Origin: G965215145 sp965215145
GTDB taxonomy: Bacteria > Bacteroidota > Rhodothermia > Rhodothermales > JANQRZ01
Assembly: GCA_965215145.1 (NCBI GenBank)
Contig: OZ244038.1
Coordinates: forward strand, 2,046,001-2,110,000
Reading direction: 5' to 3'
Length of the DNA stretch: 64,000 bases
Shown: positions 25,587 to 34,896 of the stretch, one piece after another
How positions within the stretch are numbered: the first letter of the stretch is position 1
How the letters are laid out: every line of letters begins with the position of its first letter
Notes under the pieces: generated by a model
What the model was told of the DNA's origin: nothing
Seen by the model: the letters and a program-made list of their open reading frames with translations, nothing else
Database searches by the model: none
Translations under genes and position numbers: made by a program

Positions 25587-25614
25587 AGGGCCGCGCCGCT
25601 ACTGGTGCGGCCCT
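25587..25614 (+). terminator. Hairpin terminator after the histone H1-like gene
   Basis: AGGGCCGCGCC pairs with GGTGCGGCCCT (one G-T wobble) around a 6-base loop, then CTTCCTGT. The T tract is weak. Confidence 0.65.
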
Positions 25615-25638
25615 CTTCCTGTACCCTGACTGCCCCTA

Positions 25639-26553
25639 ATGCCCCGCCCTCTCCTCACGCTCCTCGTTCTCGCCCTGCTCGCCCCCGCGCTCTTCGGCTC
25701 TGTCCATGCGCAGGACGCCGAGGAAGACGATGCCCTCACCGCTGCCGACGGCTGGCGCAGCGCCGCGGCGTTCAACCTCAACCTCAGCCAGGCCGCCTAC
25801 CGCAACTGGCAGGAGGGGGGCCTCGACGCCCTCGCCGTGACCGCCGAGACGAAGGGGCAGTTCGCCCGCGTGTTCGGGCAGTTCAAGCAGACCCACGACG
25901 CCCGCTTCGCCCTCGGCCTTGTTAAGCAGGACACGCTGGACTTCCGCAAGGCGCTCGACGTGATCCGCTACGGCTTCAACCTCCAGTACCTCGCCGTCGG
26001 TGCCCTCCGCCCCACCGTCGCCACGGAGATCCGGACGCAGTTCGCGCCGGGCTTCGACTACGACCCCTCGGCCGAGGAGTACCCGGCGCTGGCCGACCGC
26101 ATCCGCCCGAACGAGGAGCTGAAGGTGGCCGACTTCTTCGCCCCGGCCCTCTGGACGCAGACGGTGGGGCTGACCTACGACCCCGACCGGTGGTACACGC
26201 TCCGCTTCGGGTTCGCGGCGAAGGAGACCATCGTCGCCATCGAGCGGCTGCGGCCCGTCTACGGCAACGCCCTCGACGAGGGCGTCCGCTTCGAGGCCGG
26301 GCTCGACGCCTTGGCGGAGGTCCGCCGGGAGCTCGTCGAGAACGTGCTCTTCGAGTCGCGGCTCGGGCTGTTCCAGGGGTTCGGCGCCTTCGACGACGGG
26401 CCGGACGCGACGTGGGAGAACGTGCTGACGCTCAAGGTCAACGACTTCCTCAACGCGAACGTCGCCGTGGACGCGCTGCTGGACCGCGACGTGACGGAGG
26501 ACATCCAGCTCCGCGAGGCGATCTCGGTCGGGCTCGCGTTCGTGCTCCTGTGA
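25639..26553 (+). CDS. DUF3078 outer-membrane-type protein
   Basis: 304 residues. Signal peptide (LLTLLVLALLAPALFGSVHAQ), then the DUF3078 pattern: GWRSAAAFNLNLSQAAYRNWQEGGLDALAV near the mature N-terminus, repeated amphipathic strands and a C-terminal LREAISVGLAFVLL strand. This family is almost confined to Bacteroidota and allies. Function unknown; probably an outer-membrane barrel. Confidence 0.85.
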   Translation: MPRPLLTLLVLALLAPALFGSVHAQDAEEDDALTAADGWRSAAAFNLNLSQAAYRNWQEGGLDALAVTAETKGQFARVFGQFKQTHDARFALGLVKQDTLDFRKALDVIRYGFNLQYLAVGALRPTVATEIRTQFAPGFDYDPSAEEYPALADRIRPNEELKVADFFAPALWTQTVGLTYDPDRWYTLRFGFAAKETIVAIERLRPVYGNALDEGVRFEAGLDALAEVRRELVENVLFESRLGLFQGFGAFDDGPDATWENVLTLKVNDFLNANVAVDALLDRDVTEDIQLREAISVGLAFVLL

Positions 26554-26608
26554 GGGTCACTGGTCGTTCGTCCTTGGTCATTCGTTCTGGTAGGCGTGCG
26601 AGTGGCCG

Positions 26609-28831
26609 ATGACTAGGCTCACCGAACCCCTCCTCCTCGTCGGGCTCGTCTACGCCGCGCTGTGCGTGGGGCTGTGGCCGCTGCCGCTCCTGGGGCTGCT
26701 CCACGCCGAGAGCGCGGCGGTCGTGGCCGGCATCGGGTTCTTCGCTTCGGGGCTGGCGGCGCTCGCGCTGTTCCGGCGGGGGATGGCGCTCGGTCCGGTG
26801 CTCGTCCGGCTCGGGGCGCTGCTCGCGGTCCCGTGGGGACTACTGACGCTGTCGCTGCTGTGGCGGCCGAACTGCGGCTACGGGCAGGGGCTCCTCCTCT
26901 TCTTGACTTTCGCCGTGCCGAGCGTGGCGCTGGCGGTGGCGCTCGCGTTCTGGCTCGACGCGGCGGGCGTGCGGTGGCGGCGGACGGCGTTCGTGCTGAT
27001 CGGGCTGGGGGTGGCCGTGCTGCCGGTGCTCTACGACCTCGGGCTGCACCCGCAGGTCTACACCTACAACCACGTTTGGGGCGGCGTGCTCGGGCCGGTC
27101 TACGACGAGGAGCTCGCCGTGCGGCCGGGGCTGTTCTTCTTCCGGGGGCTGACGCTGTGGTGGGCGGTGTGGCTGGTGCTGCTCGGCCGGCGAGCAGGGG
27201 TGAGGAGGGACGGGCGGGGACGAGAAGAGGCGGGCGTCCATCCGAGGGGCTGGGCGCTGCTCGGCGTCAGCGCCGTGATTGCCCTCACCTACGCCGCCGC
27301 GCCGTGGCTGGGGATCAACACGCCGGGGTGGGTCCTAAAGCAAGAACTCGGCGGGCACCTCGCCACCGAGCGGTTCGACATCCACTACGACCCCGAGGAG
27401 ACGACGCCGGCCGAGTTGACGGTGATCGCCGACGCGCACCGGTACCGGTACCACCAGCTCCGCGAGGCGCTCGGCGTGGACGTCCCCGTGCGGACGACGA
27501 CGTACCTCTACCCGGACGCCGCGACGAAGGCGGCGCTGACGGGGGCGCGGCAGACGAGCGTCGTCCCCGTCTGGCTCCCGACGCCGCAGGTCCACCTCCT
27601 CGAAGCGGCCTTCGAGGGCTCGTTCGCGCACGAGCTGGCGCACGTCGTCAGCCGCGAGTTCGGGATGCCGGTGCTGCGGGCGTCGCCGGCCGTCGGGCTC
27701 GTCGAGGGGCTGGCGGCGGCGCTGGAGCCGCCGGAGGGGCTGCCCCCGTTGCACGATCAGGTCGCCGCCGGGCTGCTGCGCGCCGACTCCCTCGGGGTCT
27801 ACCCGGACGGGCTCGCCGCGGCCGTCGCGGCGCAGCTCTCGCCGTTCGGGTTCTGGACGGGGCGCGGCGCCGTCTCGTACACGACGATGGGCTCGTTCGT
27901 CCGCTACCTCCTCGACGCCTACGGCCCGGCGCCGCTGCGGCGGGCCTACGCCACGGCCGACTTCGAGGGGGTCTACGGCAAACCGGCGTCGGCGCTCGCC
28001 GCGGAGTGGGAGGCGTTCATCCGAGACCAGGTACCCGACGCCGAGGCCGAGCGGGTGGCGGGCGCGCGGTTCTCCCGAGCTTCGCTGTTCGAGCGGCGGT
28101 GCCCACACTGGATCCCGCCCGCCGCCCGCCACGCCCGCGCGGGTGAGGAGGCGTTGCGCGATGCCGACGCGGAGGCCGCCAGCGCCGCCTTCGCCGCCGC
28201 CCTCCGCGCCGACTCGACCTACGGGCCGGCGCTGGCGGGGTGGGCGCGGCTCGCGCTGGCACGGGGGGAGGAGGAGGGGGTGATCGAGCGGTTGAAACGT
28301 GCACGCCCGACGCTCGGGGTGGCAGGAACGCTGCGACTCGGGGATGCCCACCGGCTCGGGGGGGATGCTGCTGAGGCGGATTCGGCCTACGGCGAGTTGG
28401 CGGATGCCGCGAACCTCTCCCGCAGCTTCCGGGCGGCAGTCGCCCTGCGGCGCGAGCTGAGCCCCGAGGCGCTCCGGGTGCTCCTCGCCGTCGAGCCGCC
28501 GGAGGCGCGGGCCGCTCGGCTGGAGGGGATGGGGCCGGAGGCCGCGGCGCTGGCGGCGCTGCTGTGGATGGAGGCCGGGGGCGCCGACCGCGCCCTCGCC
28601 ACGCTGGAGCGCGCGCCGACTGCCGCGCTGCCGGGCGTCGCCGCCGAGCGGGCGTCGTGGCTTGCGGGCTTCGCTCACGCCGCAGGCGAGCGGGAGGTCG
28701 CCCGCCTCTACGCCGAGGACGCCGCCGGGCTCTACGCCGCGGCCGGCGCCCCGTACCTCGCCGCGCGCGAGCGGGACCGCGCCGAGATGCTGGCGTGGCT
28801 CTCGCAGCGGAGACCCCTCACAGAAGGGTGA
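26609..28831 (+). CDS. Polytopic membrane protein with peptidase-MA-like metalloprotease and repeat region
   Basis: 740 residues. Residues 1-240 hold about six transmembrane helices. Residues ~250-460 form a gluzincin-type domain: HELAH at 341-345 (GSFAHELAHVVSREFG) with a downstream Glu at ~365 (GLVEGLAAALE), matching HExxH plus Glu zinc ligands. After residue ~480 an Ala-rich helical-repeat (TPR-like) region follows, likely periplasmic. The substrate is unknown. A second peptidase-MA-type protein lies at 60896-63886. Confidence 0.75.
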   Translation: MTRLTEPLLLVGLVYAALCVGLWPLPLLGLLHAESAAVVAGIGFFASGLAALALFRRGMALGPVLVRLGALLAVPWGLLTLSLLWRPNCGYGQGLLLFLTFAVPSVALAVALAFWLDAAGVRWRRTAFVLIGLGVAVLPVLYDLGLHPQVYTYNHVWGGVLGPVYDEELAVRPGLFFFRGLTLWWAVWLVLLGRRAGVRRDGRGREEAGVHPRGWALLGVSAVIALTYAAAPWLGINTPGWVLKQELGGHLATERFDIHYDPEETTPAELTVIADAHRYRYHQLREALGVDVPVRTTTYLYPDAATKAALTGARQTSVVPVWLPTPQVHLLEAAFEGSFAHELAHVVSREFGMPVLRASPAVGLVEGLAAALEPPEGLPPLHDQVAAGLLRADSLGVYPDGLAAAVAAQLSPFGFWTGRGAVSYTTMGSFVRYLLDAYGPAPLRRAYATADFEGVYGKPASALAAEWEAFIRDQVPDAEAERVAGARFSRASLFERRCPHWIPPAARHARAGEEALRDADAEAASAAFAAALRADSTYGPALAGWARLALARGEEEGVIERLKRARPTLGVAGTLRLGDAHRLGGDAAEADSAYGELADAANLSRSFRAAVALRRELSPEALRVLLAVEPPEARAARLEGMGPEAAALAALLWMEAGGADRALATLERAPTAALPGVAAERASWLAGFAHAAGEREVARLYAEDAAGLYAAAGAPYLAARERDRAEMLAWLSQRRPLTEG

Positions 28832-28939
28832 AGAGTGGGGGGTGAAGGGTAAAGACCCACGCGGATCGTCCCGTCATCGCCGTTCCATCGTTACCCTTCG
28901 GCTCTCGCCGTTGCGCCTACCACCTCCCCGCCGCGCGCC

Positions 28940-30235
28940 ATGCTCCACCGCCTCGCTCTGGTCCCCGTCCTCTGCCTCCTCGCGCTCGGGGGCTGCGCCA
29001 CCACCGAAGACGCGGGCGGCGACCCCGCGCGCCGCGCCGACCCCGTTGGGCTCCGGCTGGCGCCGACGGTCGAGGGGGTCGAGACGGTCCAGCTCTACCG
29101 CACCGGCGACGAGGCCGCGCTCCCCGTCCTCGGGCTGAACTCCGGGCAGACGCTCTCGCTCGAGTTCGACCGCGTCGGCGACGGGATCGGCGGGCCGGTC
29201 TCGGTCTGGTTCTACCACGCCGACCGGAACTGGCAGCGCCGGCTCGTCCCGGCCGAGTACCTCCGCGGCTTCCAGAGCGACGACATCCGGGACTACGAGC
29301 CCAGCGCCGCCACCCGCGTCCGCTACACCCACTACGAGTACCGCTTCCCGAACGCGGAGATCGCCTTCACCCGGAGCGGGAACTACATCGTCCGCGTGAC
29401 CGAGCCGGGGGACGAGCGGGCCGTGCTGTTCGAGCGGGCGTTCTTCCTCACCGAGCAGACCGCCGAGGTCGACTTCCAGATCCAGAGCGGCCTCGGGTCC
29501 GGCCTCGGCAGTGGCTTCCTTCAGCCCGTCGCGCGGGTCCGCCCCCCGGCCGAGTTCGACAGCCCGATCCACGACTTCGACGTGTGCTTCGCGCGGAACG
29601 GCCGGTTCGAGCGCGCCCGCTGCGCCGAGGAGCCGACGCTGCTCGGCGCCTCGCTCTACCAGTTCTTCCTCCCGCGCGGCACCGGCTTCACCAGCGCCGG
29701 CCCGGTCTACGAGCTCGACCTCTCGCTCCTGGCGCCCGGCCCGGACATCGCCGAGGTGGACTTCGCCGCCGACCCCTACACCGTCGTCCTCGACCAGGAC
29801 GACGCCGCCTTCGGGAGCCCGCTCTTCGACCGCGAGTTGCTGGCCGGGCAGACGCAGGTGGCCTCCGTCGTCCGCGACGCCACGGAGCCCGACGTGCAGG
29901 CGGAGTACGCCGCCGTGACGTTCCGGTACGTCCCCCCGCAGGCCCGCCCCGTAGCCGGCCGCGTGCTGCTGACCGGGAGCTTCAACGGGTGGGCGCTCGA
30001 CCCGGACTTCGCGCTGGAGTGGCGCCCGAGCGAGGGGCTCTACGTCGGGACGGCGCTGCTCAAGCAGGGGCGCTACGTCTACAGCTACTACGTCGAGGAC
30101 CCCGCCGAGCAGGAGCGCCGCCGCCGCAACGTCGAGGTCAACCAGCCGAGCCTCTACAGCGCCTTCGTCTACGTCCGCGACCCCGCCTACAACACCGACC
30201 GGCTGCTGGCCGTGAACACCCTCGTCGGGCAGTAG
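28940..30235 (+). CDS. DUF5103 lipoprotein
   Basis: 431 residues. Lipobox in LCLLALGGC. The N-terminal DUF5103 domain shows ETVQLYRTGDEAALPVLGLNSGQTLSLEF, WFYHADRNWQRRLVPAEYLRGFQSDDIRDYEPS, RYTHYEYRFPN and FTRSGNYIVRVTEPGDE, which are the family blocks. Near the C-terminus GRVLLTGSFNGWALDPDFAL plus GRYVYSYYVED resembles a glycogen-binding/isoamylase-N-type beta sandwich. A surface or periplasmic location is expected. Function unknown. Confidence 0.82.
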   Translation: MLHRLALVPVLCLLALGGCATTEDAGGDPARRADPVGLRLAPTVEGVETVQLYRTGDEAALPVLGLNSGQTLSLEFDRVGDGIGGPVSVWFYHADRNWQRRLVPAEYLRGFQSDDIRDYEPSAATRVRYTHYEYRFPNAEIAFTRSGNYIVRVTEPGDERAVLFERAFFLTEQTAEVDFQIQSGLGSGLGSGFLQPVARVRPPAEFDSPIHDFDVCFARNGRFERARCAEEPTLLGASLYQFFLPRGTGFTSAGPVYELDLSLLAPGPDIAEVDFAADPYTVVLDQDDAAFGSPLFDRELLAGQTQVASVVRDATEPDVQAEYAAVTFRYVPPQARPVAGRVLLTGSFNGWALDPDFALEWRPSEGLYVGTALLKQGRYVYSYYVEDPAEQERRRRNVEVNQPSLYSAFVYVRDPAYNTDRLLAVNTLVGQ

Positions 30236-30334
30236 GACCGCCGCCGCCGAGGAGTCGCAGGTAGAAACAACTGACCGGAGCCGGCTCGGGCAGGCCTGCT
30301 ATCTTCTTAGCACCTCATCAGCGCCGGCCCCTCG

Positions 30335-32824
30335 ATGTCCCGTTTCTCCCCCCTCCTTCTCGTCGCCCTCCTCGCCCTCGCCGGCTGCACCGGCGCCCGC
30401 GAGGCCGCCGCGCCCGACGCCTCGGAGAAGAAGGACGACGACTCGCCGTACAAACCGTTCGGCGAGGTCGTGACCGACACGACGGCGGCCGACGAGGGGC
30501 TGCTCACGGCCTACCTCCTCGACGACGGCGAGAAGCTGCTCTACGCCATCCCCGACAGCCTCCTCGGCCGCGAGCTCCTCGTCGTGACCCGCGTGTCACG
30601 CAACGCCGAGGGGCTCGGCTACGGCGGGCAGAAGGCGAACACCCAGACCGTCCGGTGGGAGCGCCAGGGCCGGAAGCTCCTCCTCCGCAGCGTCAGCTAC
30701 AACACCGTCGCCGCCGACTCGCTCCCGATCTACGAGACCGTCCGCAACGCGACCTTCGAGCCGGTGCTCGCGCGGCTCCCCGTCGAGGCGATCACGCCGG
30801 ACTCGGGCGGGGTCGTGGTGGACGTGACGAAGCTCTACACCGGCGACACCCCCGCGCTCGGGCTGCCGAGCGGCGCGCGCGAGGGGCTCAAGGTCCGCCG
30901 CTTGGACTCCGACCGGAGCTTCCTCTCCCACGTCGCCAGCTACCCCGAGAACGTCGAGGTCCGCACGGTGCTGACGTACGAGGCGCAGGAGCCGCCGTCG
31001 CAGGCGAGCACGGGCACACTCTCCGTCGAGATGGCGCACTCGATGGTGCTGCTCCCCGAGGAGCCCATGCAGCCCCGCCTCGGCGACCGCCGCGTGGGCT
31101 ACTTCACCGTCGACCAGCTCGACTTCGGGCTCGACGCGCAGCGGGCCGAGGAGCGCTCCTACATCACCCGCTGGCGCCTCGAGCCCTCGGACCCCGAGGC
31201 CTACGCCCGCGGCGAGCTCGTCGAGCCCGTCAAGCCGATCACCTACTACATCGACCCGGCGACCCCGATGAAGTGGCGGCCGTACCTCAAGCAGGGCGTC
31301 GAGGACTGGAACCGGGCCTTCGAGGCGGCCGGCTTCAAGAACGCCATCCGCGCGCTCGACCCCCCGACGCCGGAGGAGGACCCGGAGTTCAGCCCCGAGG
31401 ACGTCCGCTACTCCGTGATCCGGTACTTCCCGAGCCCCGTCCAGAACGCCTACGGCCCGCACGTCCACGACCCCCGCTCCGGCGAGATCCTGGAGAGCGA
31501 CATCGGGTGGTTCCACAACATCATGAACCTGCTCCGGAACTGGTACTTCATCCAGACCGCCGCGGCGAACCCCGGCGCGCAGGCCGTCGAGTTCTCGGAC
31601 ACGGAGATGGGCGAGCTCGTCCGGTTCGTCTCGGCCCACGAGGTCGGCCACACGCTTGGGATGCGGCACAACTTCTTCTCCTCCTCGGCCGTCCCCGTGG
31701 ACTCCCTCCGCTCGCCGACCTACACGGCGCAGCACGGCACGGCGCCGAGCATCATGGACTACGCCCGGTTCAACTACGTCGCCCAGCCGGGCGACAACGT
31801 CCGCCGGTTCACCCCGGACATCGGGGCCTACGACGAGCACGCCATCGAGTGGGGCTACCGCTACTTCCCCGACGCCGGCTCCCCGGACGCCGAGCGGCCC
31901 ACGCTGAACCGGATGGCCCAGCGCGCCAACGCCGACCCGCAACTCCGCTTCGTCCGCGAGGCCGGCAACGCCACCGACCCCCGCGCCCAGCGCGAGGACC
32001 TCGGCGACGACGCGGTGAAGGCGGGGACCTACGGGCTCGCCAACCTCCGCCGCATCATGGCGCGGCTGGTGGACTGGACGAGCGAGGACATGGAGGACTA
32101 CGCGAACCTGGAGGAGCTCTACGGCCAGGCCGTGACCCAGTGGGCGCGCTACATGAACCACGCCGCCGCCAACGTCGGCGGGGTCCACATCGACTACCGG
32201 ACGGCCGACGAGGACGGCGCCGTCTACACCCCCGTCGCGCCCGAGCGCCAGCGGGCGAACCTCGCCTTCTTCCTGGAGCACGCGATGGAGCGCCCGGACT
32301 GGCTCCTCGACCCCGACGTGCTCCGGCGGATCGAGGCGGCCGGCGCCGTCGAGCGCATCCGCGCCCGCCAGGTCGCTATGCTGAACGGGCTCCTCGACCC
32401 GAGCCGGATCCAGCGCCTCCTCGAAGTTGAGGCTATCGACGCCAACGGCGAGGGCGACCCGCTCACGGCGGCCGAGATGATGGAGACCATCCGCCGCAGC
32501 GTCTGGCGCGAGGTCTACGACGCCGAGGCTATCGGCCCGCTCCGCCGGAACCTCCAGCGTGGCTACCTGGAGCGGCTGGAGTGGCTGATGACCGAGCAGC
32601 CGGAGTATCCGGACAACGAGTTCTTCCGTTACTACGTCGGCGTCACGGAGGTCGACGTGAGCCAGTCGGACATCCCGGCCCTCACCCGCGGCGAGCTCGT
32701 GGACCTCCAGGCCGCCGTCGAGCGCGCCCTCCGCTCCGGTGCCGCCCGCGACCGCGCCACCCGCCTCCACCTCGAAGACGCCCGCGCCCGCGTCGAGGAC
32801 ATCCTGGACGGGGAGGAGAGTTAG
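30335..32824 (+). CDS. Zinc-dependent metalloprotease lipoprotein (DUF5117/DUF4953 type)
   Basis: 829 residues. Lipobox LLALLALAGC. DUF5117-like region (GRELLVVTRVSRNAEGLGYGG, VRWERQGRKLLLRSVSYNTVA) then the metzincin-like catalytic motif HEVGHTLGMRH beginning at residue 435. The met-turn region is SIMDYARFNYVAQPGD, typical of this Bacteroidota family. The C-terminal third is helical. Peptidase activity is predicted from the intact zinc site; substrate unknown. Confidence 0.88.
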   Translation: MSRFSPLLLVALLALAGCTGAREAAAPDASEKKDDDSPYKPFGEVVTDTTAADEGLLTAYLLDDGEKLLYAIPDSLLGRELLVVTRVSRNAEGLGYGGQKANTQTVRWERQGRKLLLRSVSYNTVAADSLPIYETVRNATFEPVLARLPVEAITPDSGGVVVDVTKLYTGDTPALGLPSGAREGLKVRRLDSDRSFLSHVASYPENVEVRTVLTYEAQEPPSQASTGTLSVEMAHSMVLLPEEPMQPRLGDRRVGYFTVDQLDFGLDAQRAEERSYITRWRLEPSDPEAYARGELVEPVKPITYYIDPATPMKWRPYLKQGVEDWNRAFEAAGFKNAIRALDPPTPEEDPEFSPEDVRYSVIRYFPSPVQNAYGPHVHDPRSGEILESDIGWFHNIMNLLRNWYFIQTAAANPGAQAVEFSDTEMGELVRFVSAHEVGHTLGMRHNFFSSSAVPVDSLRSPTYTAQHGTAPSIMDYARFNYVAQPGDNVRRFTPDIGAYDEHAIEWGYRYFPDAGSPDAERPTLNRMAQRANADPQLRFVREAGNATDPRAQREDLGDDAVKAGTYGLANLRRIMARLVDWTSEDMEDYANLEELYGQAVTQWARYMNHAAANVGGVHIDYRTADEDGAVYTPVAPERQRANLAFFLEHAMERPDWLLDPDVLRRIEAAGAVERIRARQVAMLNGLLDPSRIQRLLEVEAIDANGEGDPLTAAEMMETIRRSVWREVYDAEAIGPLRRNLQRGYLERLEWLMTEQPEYPDNEFFRYYVGVTEVDVSQSDIPALTRGELVDLQAAVERALRSGAARDRATRLHLEDARARVEDILDGEES

Positions 32825-32897
32825 CGGTGGAGGCGAGGGGTGGGGAACGCATCCACGGCCTCCTCCTTTCTTCCCCTCTGCCTTTCCTCCTCTCCTC

Positions 32898-33365
32898 GTG
32901 CCTTCACCCCTCCTCGTCCTCTTCGGCACGCAGACCGGCAACTCGGAGCTCGTGGCCGAGGAGGTCGCCGAGGCCCTCGCCGACGCGGGTCACGCGGCCG
33001 ACGTGCTCGACATGGCCGACGCCGTGCCGGAGGACCTGGAGGAGGCCGGCCGCGTGATCTTCGTGCTGTGCACGTGGAGCGACGGGACGTTCCCCGACGG
33101 GGCCGTGCCGTTCTGGGAAGCCCTCGACGCCGTGGCGCCCGACTGCTCCGGCCTCGCCTACGGCGTCGTCGCCCTCGGCGACCGGCTCTACGAGCCGTAC
33201 TACCAGGTCGCGGCGTACCGCCTCGCCGACCGGCTCGACGCCCTCGGCGCCACGCGCGCCGCCGAGCACTTCGAGATCGACGGCCCCGCTCGGCCCCGCG
33301 TGCTCGACGCCGCTCGGGCGTGGGCCGCCCGCTGCGCCGAGGCGATGGCGGCGGTCAGAGGGTGA
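32898..33365 (+). CDS. Flavodoxin-like protein
   Basis: 155 residues from GTG 32898 (VPSPLLVLFGTQTGNSE), placing the FMN phosphate loop GTQTGNSE near residue 10 as in flavodoxins. Further FMN contacts are CTWSDGTFPDGAVPFW and GVVALGDRLYEPYYQ. Closest in pattern to the flavodoxin domain of sulfite reductase/MioC-like proteins. Electron partner unknown. Its 3' end overlaps the convergent barrel gene by 11 bases. Confidence 0.85.
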   Translation: MPSPLLVLFGTQTGNSELVAEEVAEALADAGHAADVLDMADAVPEDLEEAGRVIFVLCTWSDGTFPDGAVPFWEALDAVAPDCSGLAYGVVALGDRLYEPYYQVAAYRLADRLDALGATRAAEHFEIDGPARPRVLDAARAWAARCAEAMAAVRG

Positions 33366-33906
33366 TGCCGACGGTGTAGCCGCCGTAGACCCCCTCGGCA
33401 CTTAGGGTCCCGTTTAGCCGCACGAAGGCGCCGAACCACTTCGCGGGGTGGAGCGCGACGACGACCTCGGCGGGGACCCCCACCCCGGCGCGGTAGGTGA
33501 AGTTGCGGGCCTCGTCCGGGTCCGGCCGGTACCGCTCCGTCACCCTGGCGAGGCCGATGCCGAGGCGGAGCGAGGCCCGCTCTCCGTCGAGGACGGAGTA
33601 CCCATAGAGCAGGCCCTGCTCCATGACCTGCTGCGCGGGCAGAGGCGGACCGATACTGATACTGATCAGGCTGAACCCCTGGTCGTCGGCGAAGAGGAGG
33701 CGAGCACTGACGCTGTGGCGGCCGTGGGTCAGGCCGACGCCGAGGCTAAACGACCTCCATAGTTCGCCGCGGTTGTAGGTCAACCCCCAGAACCCCAGCT
33801 CCGCCTCTATCCCGAGCTCCGACCGTTCCTCCTGCGAGGGGGTGCCCTGCGCGAGGGCGGGAGCGGCCGGGAGGAGGACGAGGGCGAGCAGGAGAGCGGG
33901 GCGCAT
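33355..33906 (-). CDS. Predicted outer-membrane beta-barrel protein
   Basis: 183 residues. Signal peptide (RPALLLALVLLPAAPALAQ), then amphipathic strands (GIEAELGFWGLTYNRG, SFSLGVGLTHGRHSVSARLLF, FSLISISIGPP, LGIGLARVTERY, YRAGVGVPAEVVVALH, WFGAFVRLNGTLS) and a last strand GGYTVGITL. Probably an 8-stranded barrel. Convergent and overlapping with flavodoxin; 3 bases separate its start codon from the proC stop on the same strand. Confidence 0.7.
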   Translation of the reverse strand: MRPALLLALVLLPAAPALAQGTPSQEERSELGIEAELGFWGLTYNRGELWRSFSLGVGLTHGRHSVSARLLFADDQGFSLISISIGPPLPAQQVMEQGLLYGYSVLDGERASLRLGIGLARVTERYRPDPDEARNFTYRAGVGVPAEVVVALHPAKWFGAFVRLNGTLSAEGVYGGYTVGITL

Positions 33907-33909
33907 GGC

Positions 33910-34752
33910 CTAATCTACCCCGCTCAGCTCGCGCGAGCGCGCGGTCGCCGTGGCGACGGCGTTGATGAGCACCGTCCGCAGCCCGTGCCGCTCCAACTCG
34001 GCGACGGCGGCGATGGCGGTGCCGCCGGGCGTCGTCACCTCGTCGCGGAGGATGGCCGGGTGCTGCCCCGTCTCGATGGCGAGCTTCGCCGCGCCGAACA
34101 CGGTCTGCGCCGCGAGGCGGCGGGCCTGCGGGCGCGGGAGCCCCTGCTTCACCCCGCCGTCGGTGAGCGCCTCGATCACCATGTAGATGTAGGCCGGCCC
34201 GCTCCCCGAGAGCCCCGTCACGGCGTCCATCATCACCTCGGGCACGACCTCCACGATCCCCACGCTCTCGAACATCTGCCGGGCGAGGGCGAGGTGCGCG
34301 TCGTCGGTCCCGGCTCCGCCGGCCAGCGCCGTGGCCCCCTCGTCCACGAGGGCCGGTGTGTTCGGCATCGCACGGACGACGGCGACCTCGGCCCCGCGCG
34401 CGGGATCTGCGACGTCGAGCGCCGCCCGGACGGCGTCGGTGGTGACGCCGGCGAGGACGGAGACGACGAGCGCGCCCGGCGCGACGTGCCCGCGCAGCTC
34501 CTCCAGCACGCCCGCTGCCTGCTGCGGCTTCACCGCGATCACCACCGCGTCCGCCCCCTCCGCCGCCGCCGCGTTGTCCGTCCCGACGCCGATGCCGGGG
34601 AACTGCGCGGCCAGCGCCTCCAGCGCGTCGGGGTTGCGGCGGGTGGCGCGGAGCCGATCGGGAGAGACCTCGCCGCCGCGGAGGAGGCCGCCGAGCAGCG
34701 CGCGCCCGATGTTGCCGGCGCCGATCACGGCAATGGTGCGGTCGTTCAGCAT
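33910..34752 (-). CDS. proC: Pyrroline-5-carboxylate reductase
   Basis: 280 residues from ATG 34752 (MLNDRTIAVIGAGNIGRALLGG). Last step of proline biosynthesis. Rossmann loop GAGNIG, VVIAVKPQQA, RAMPNTPALVDEGATAL and the family signature region GLSGSGPAYIYMVIEALTDGGVKQGLPR, LRDEVTTPGGTAIAAVAELE are all present. Standard length. The downstream barrel gene follows on the same strand. Confidence 0.95.
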   Translation of the reverse strand: MLNDRTIAVIGAGNIGRALLGGLLRGGEVSPDRLRATRRNPDALEALAAQFPGIGVGTDNAAAAEGADAVVIAVKPQQAAGVLEELRGHVAPGALVVSVLAGVTTDAVRAALDVADPARGAEVAVVRAMPNTPALVDEGATALAGGAGTDDAHLALARQMFESVGIVEVVPEVMMDAVTGLSGSGPAYIYMVIEALTDGGVKQGLPRPQARRLAAQTVFGAAKLAIETGQHPAILRDEVTTPGGTAIAAVAELERHGLRTVLINAVATATARSRELSGVD

Positions 34753-34896
34753 AAGAGGAGGGGGGAGGGTGAGGGCCGCGCGCAAGTCTACGCCTCCGGC
34801 CTCTGACGCGGGGCTGACAGCCGGCGGTGGTATCCATCGGGCGTCCCCGTTCGTAGGTTGCCGATCCCCGCCGTGCCTGTCACCCTCGCCCCACCG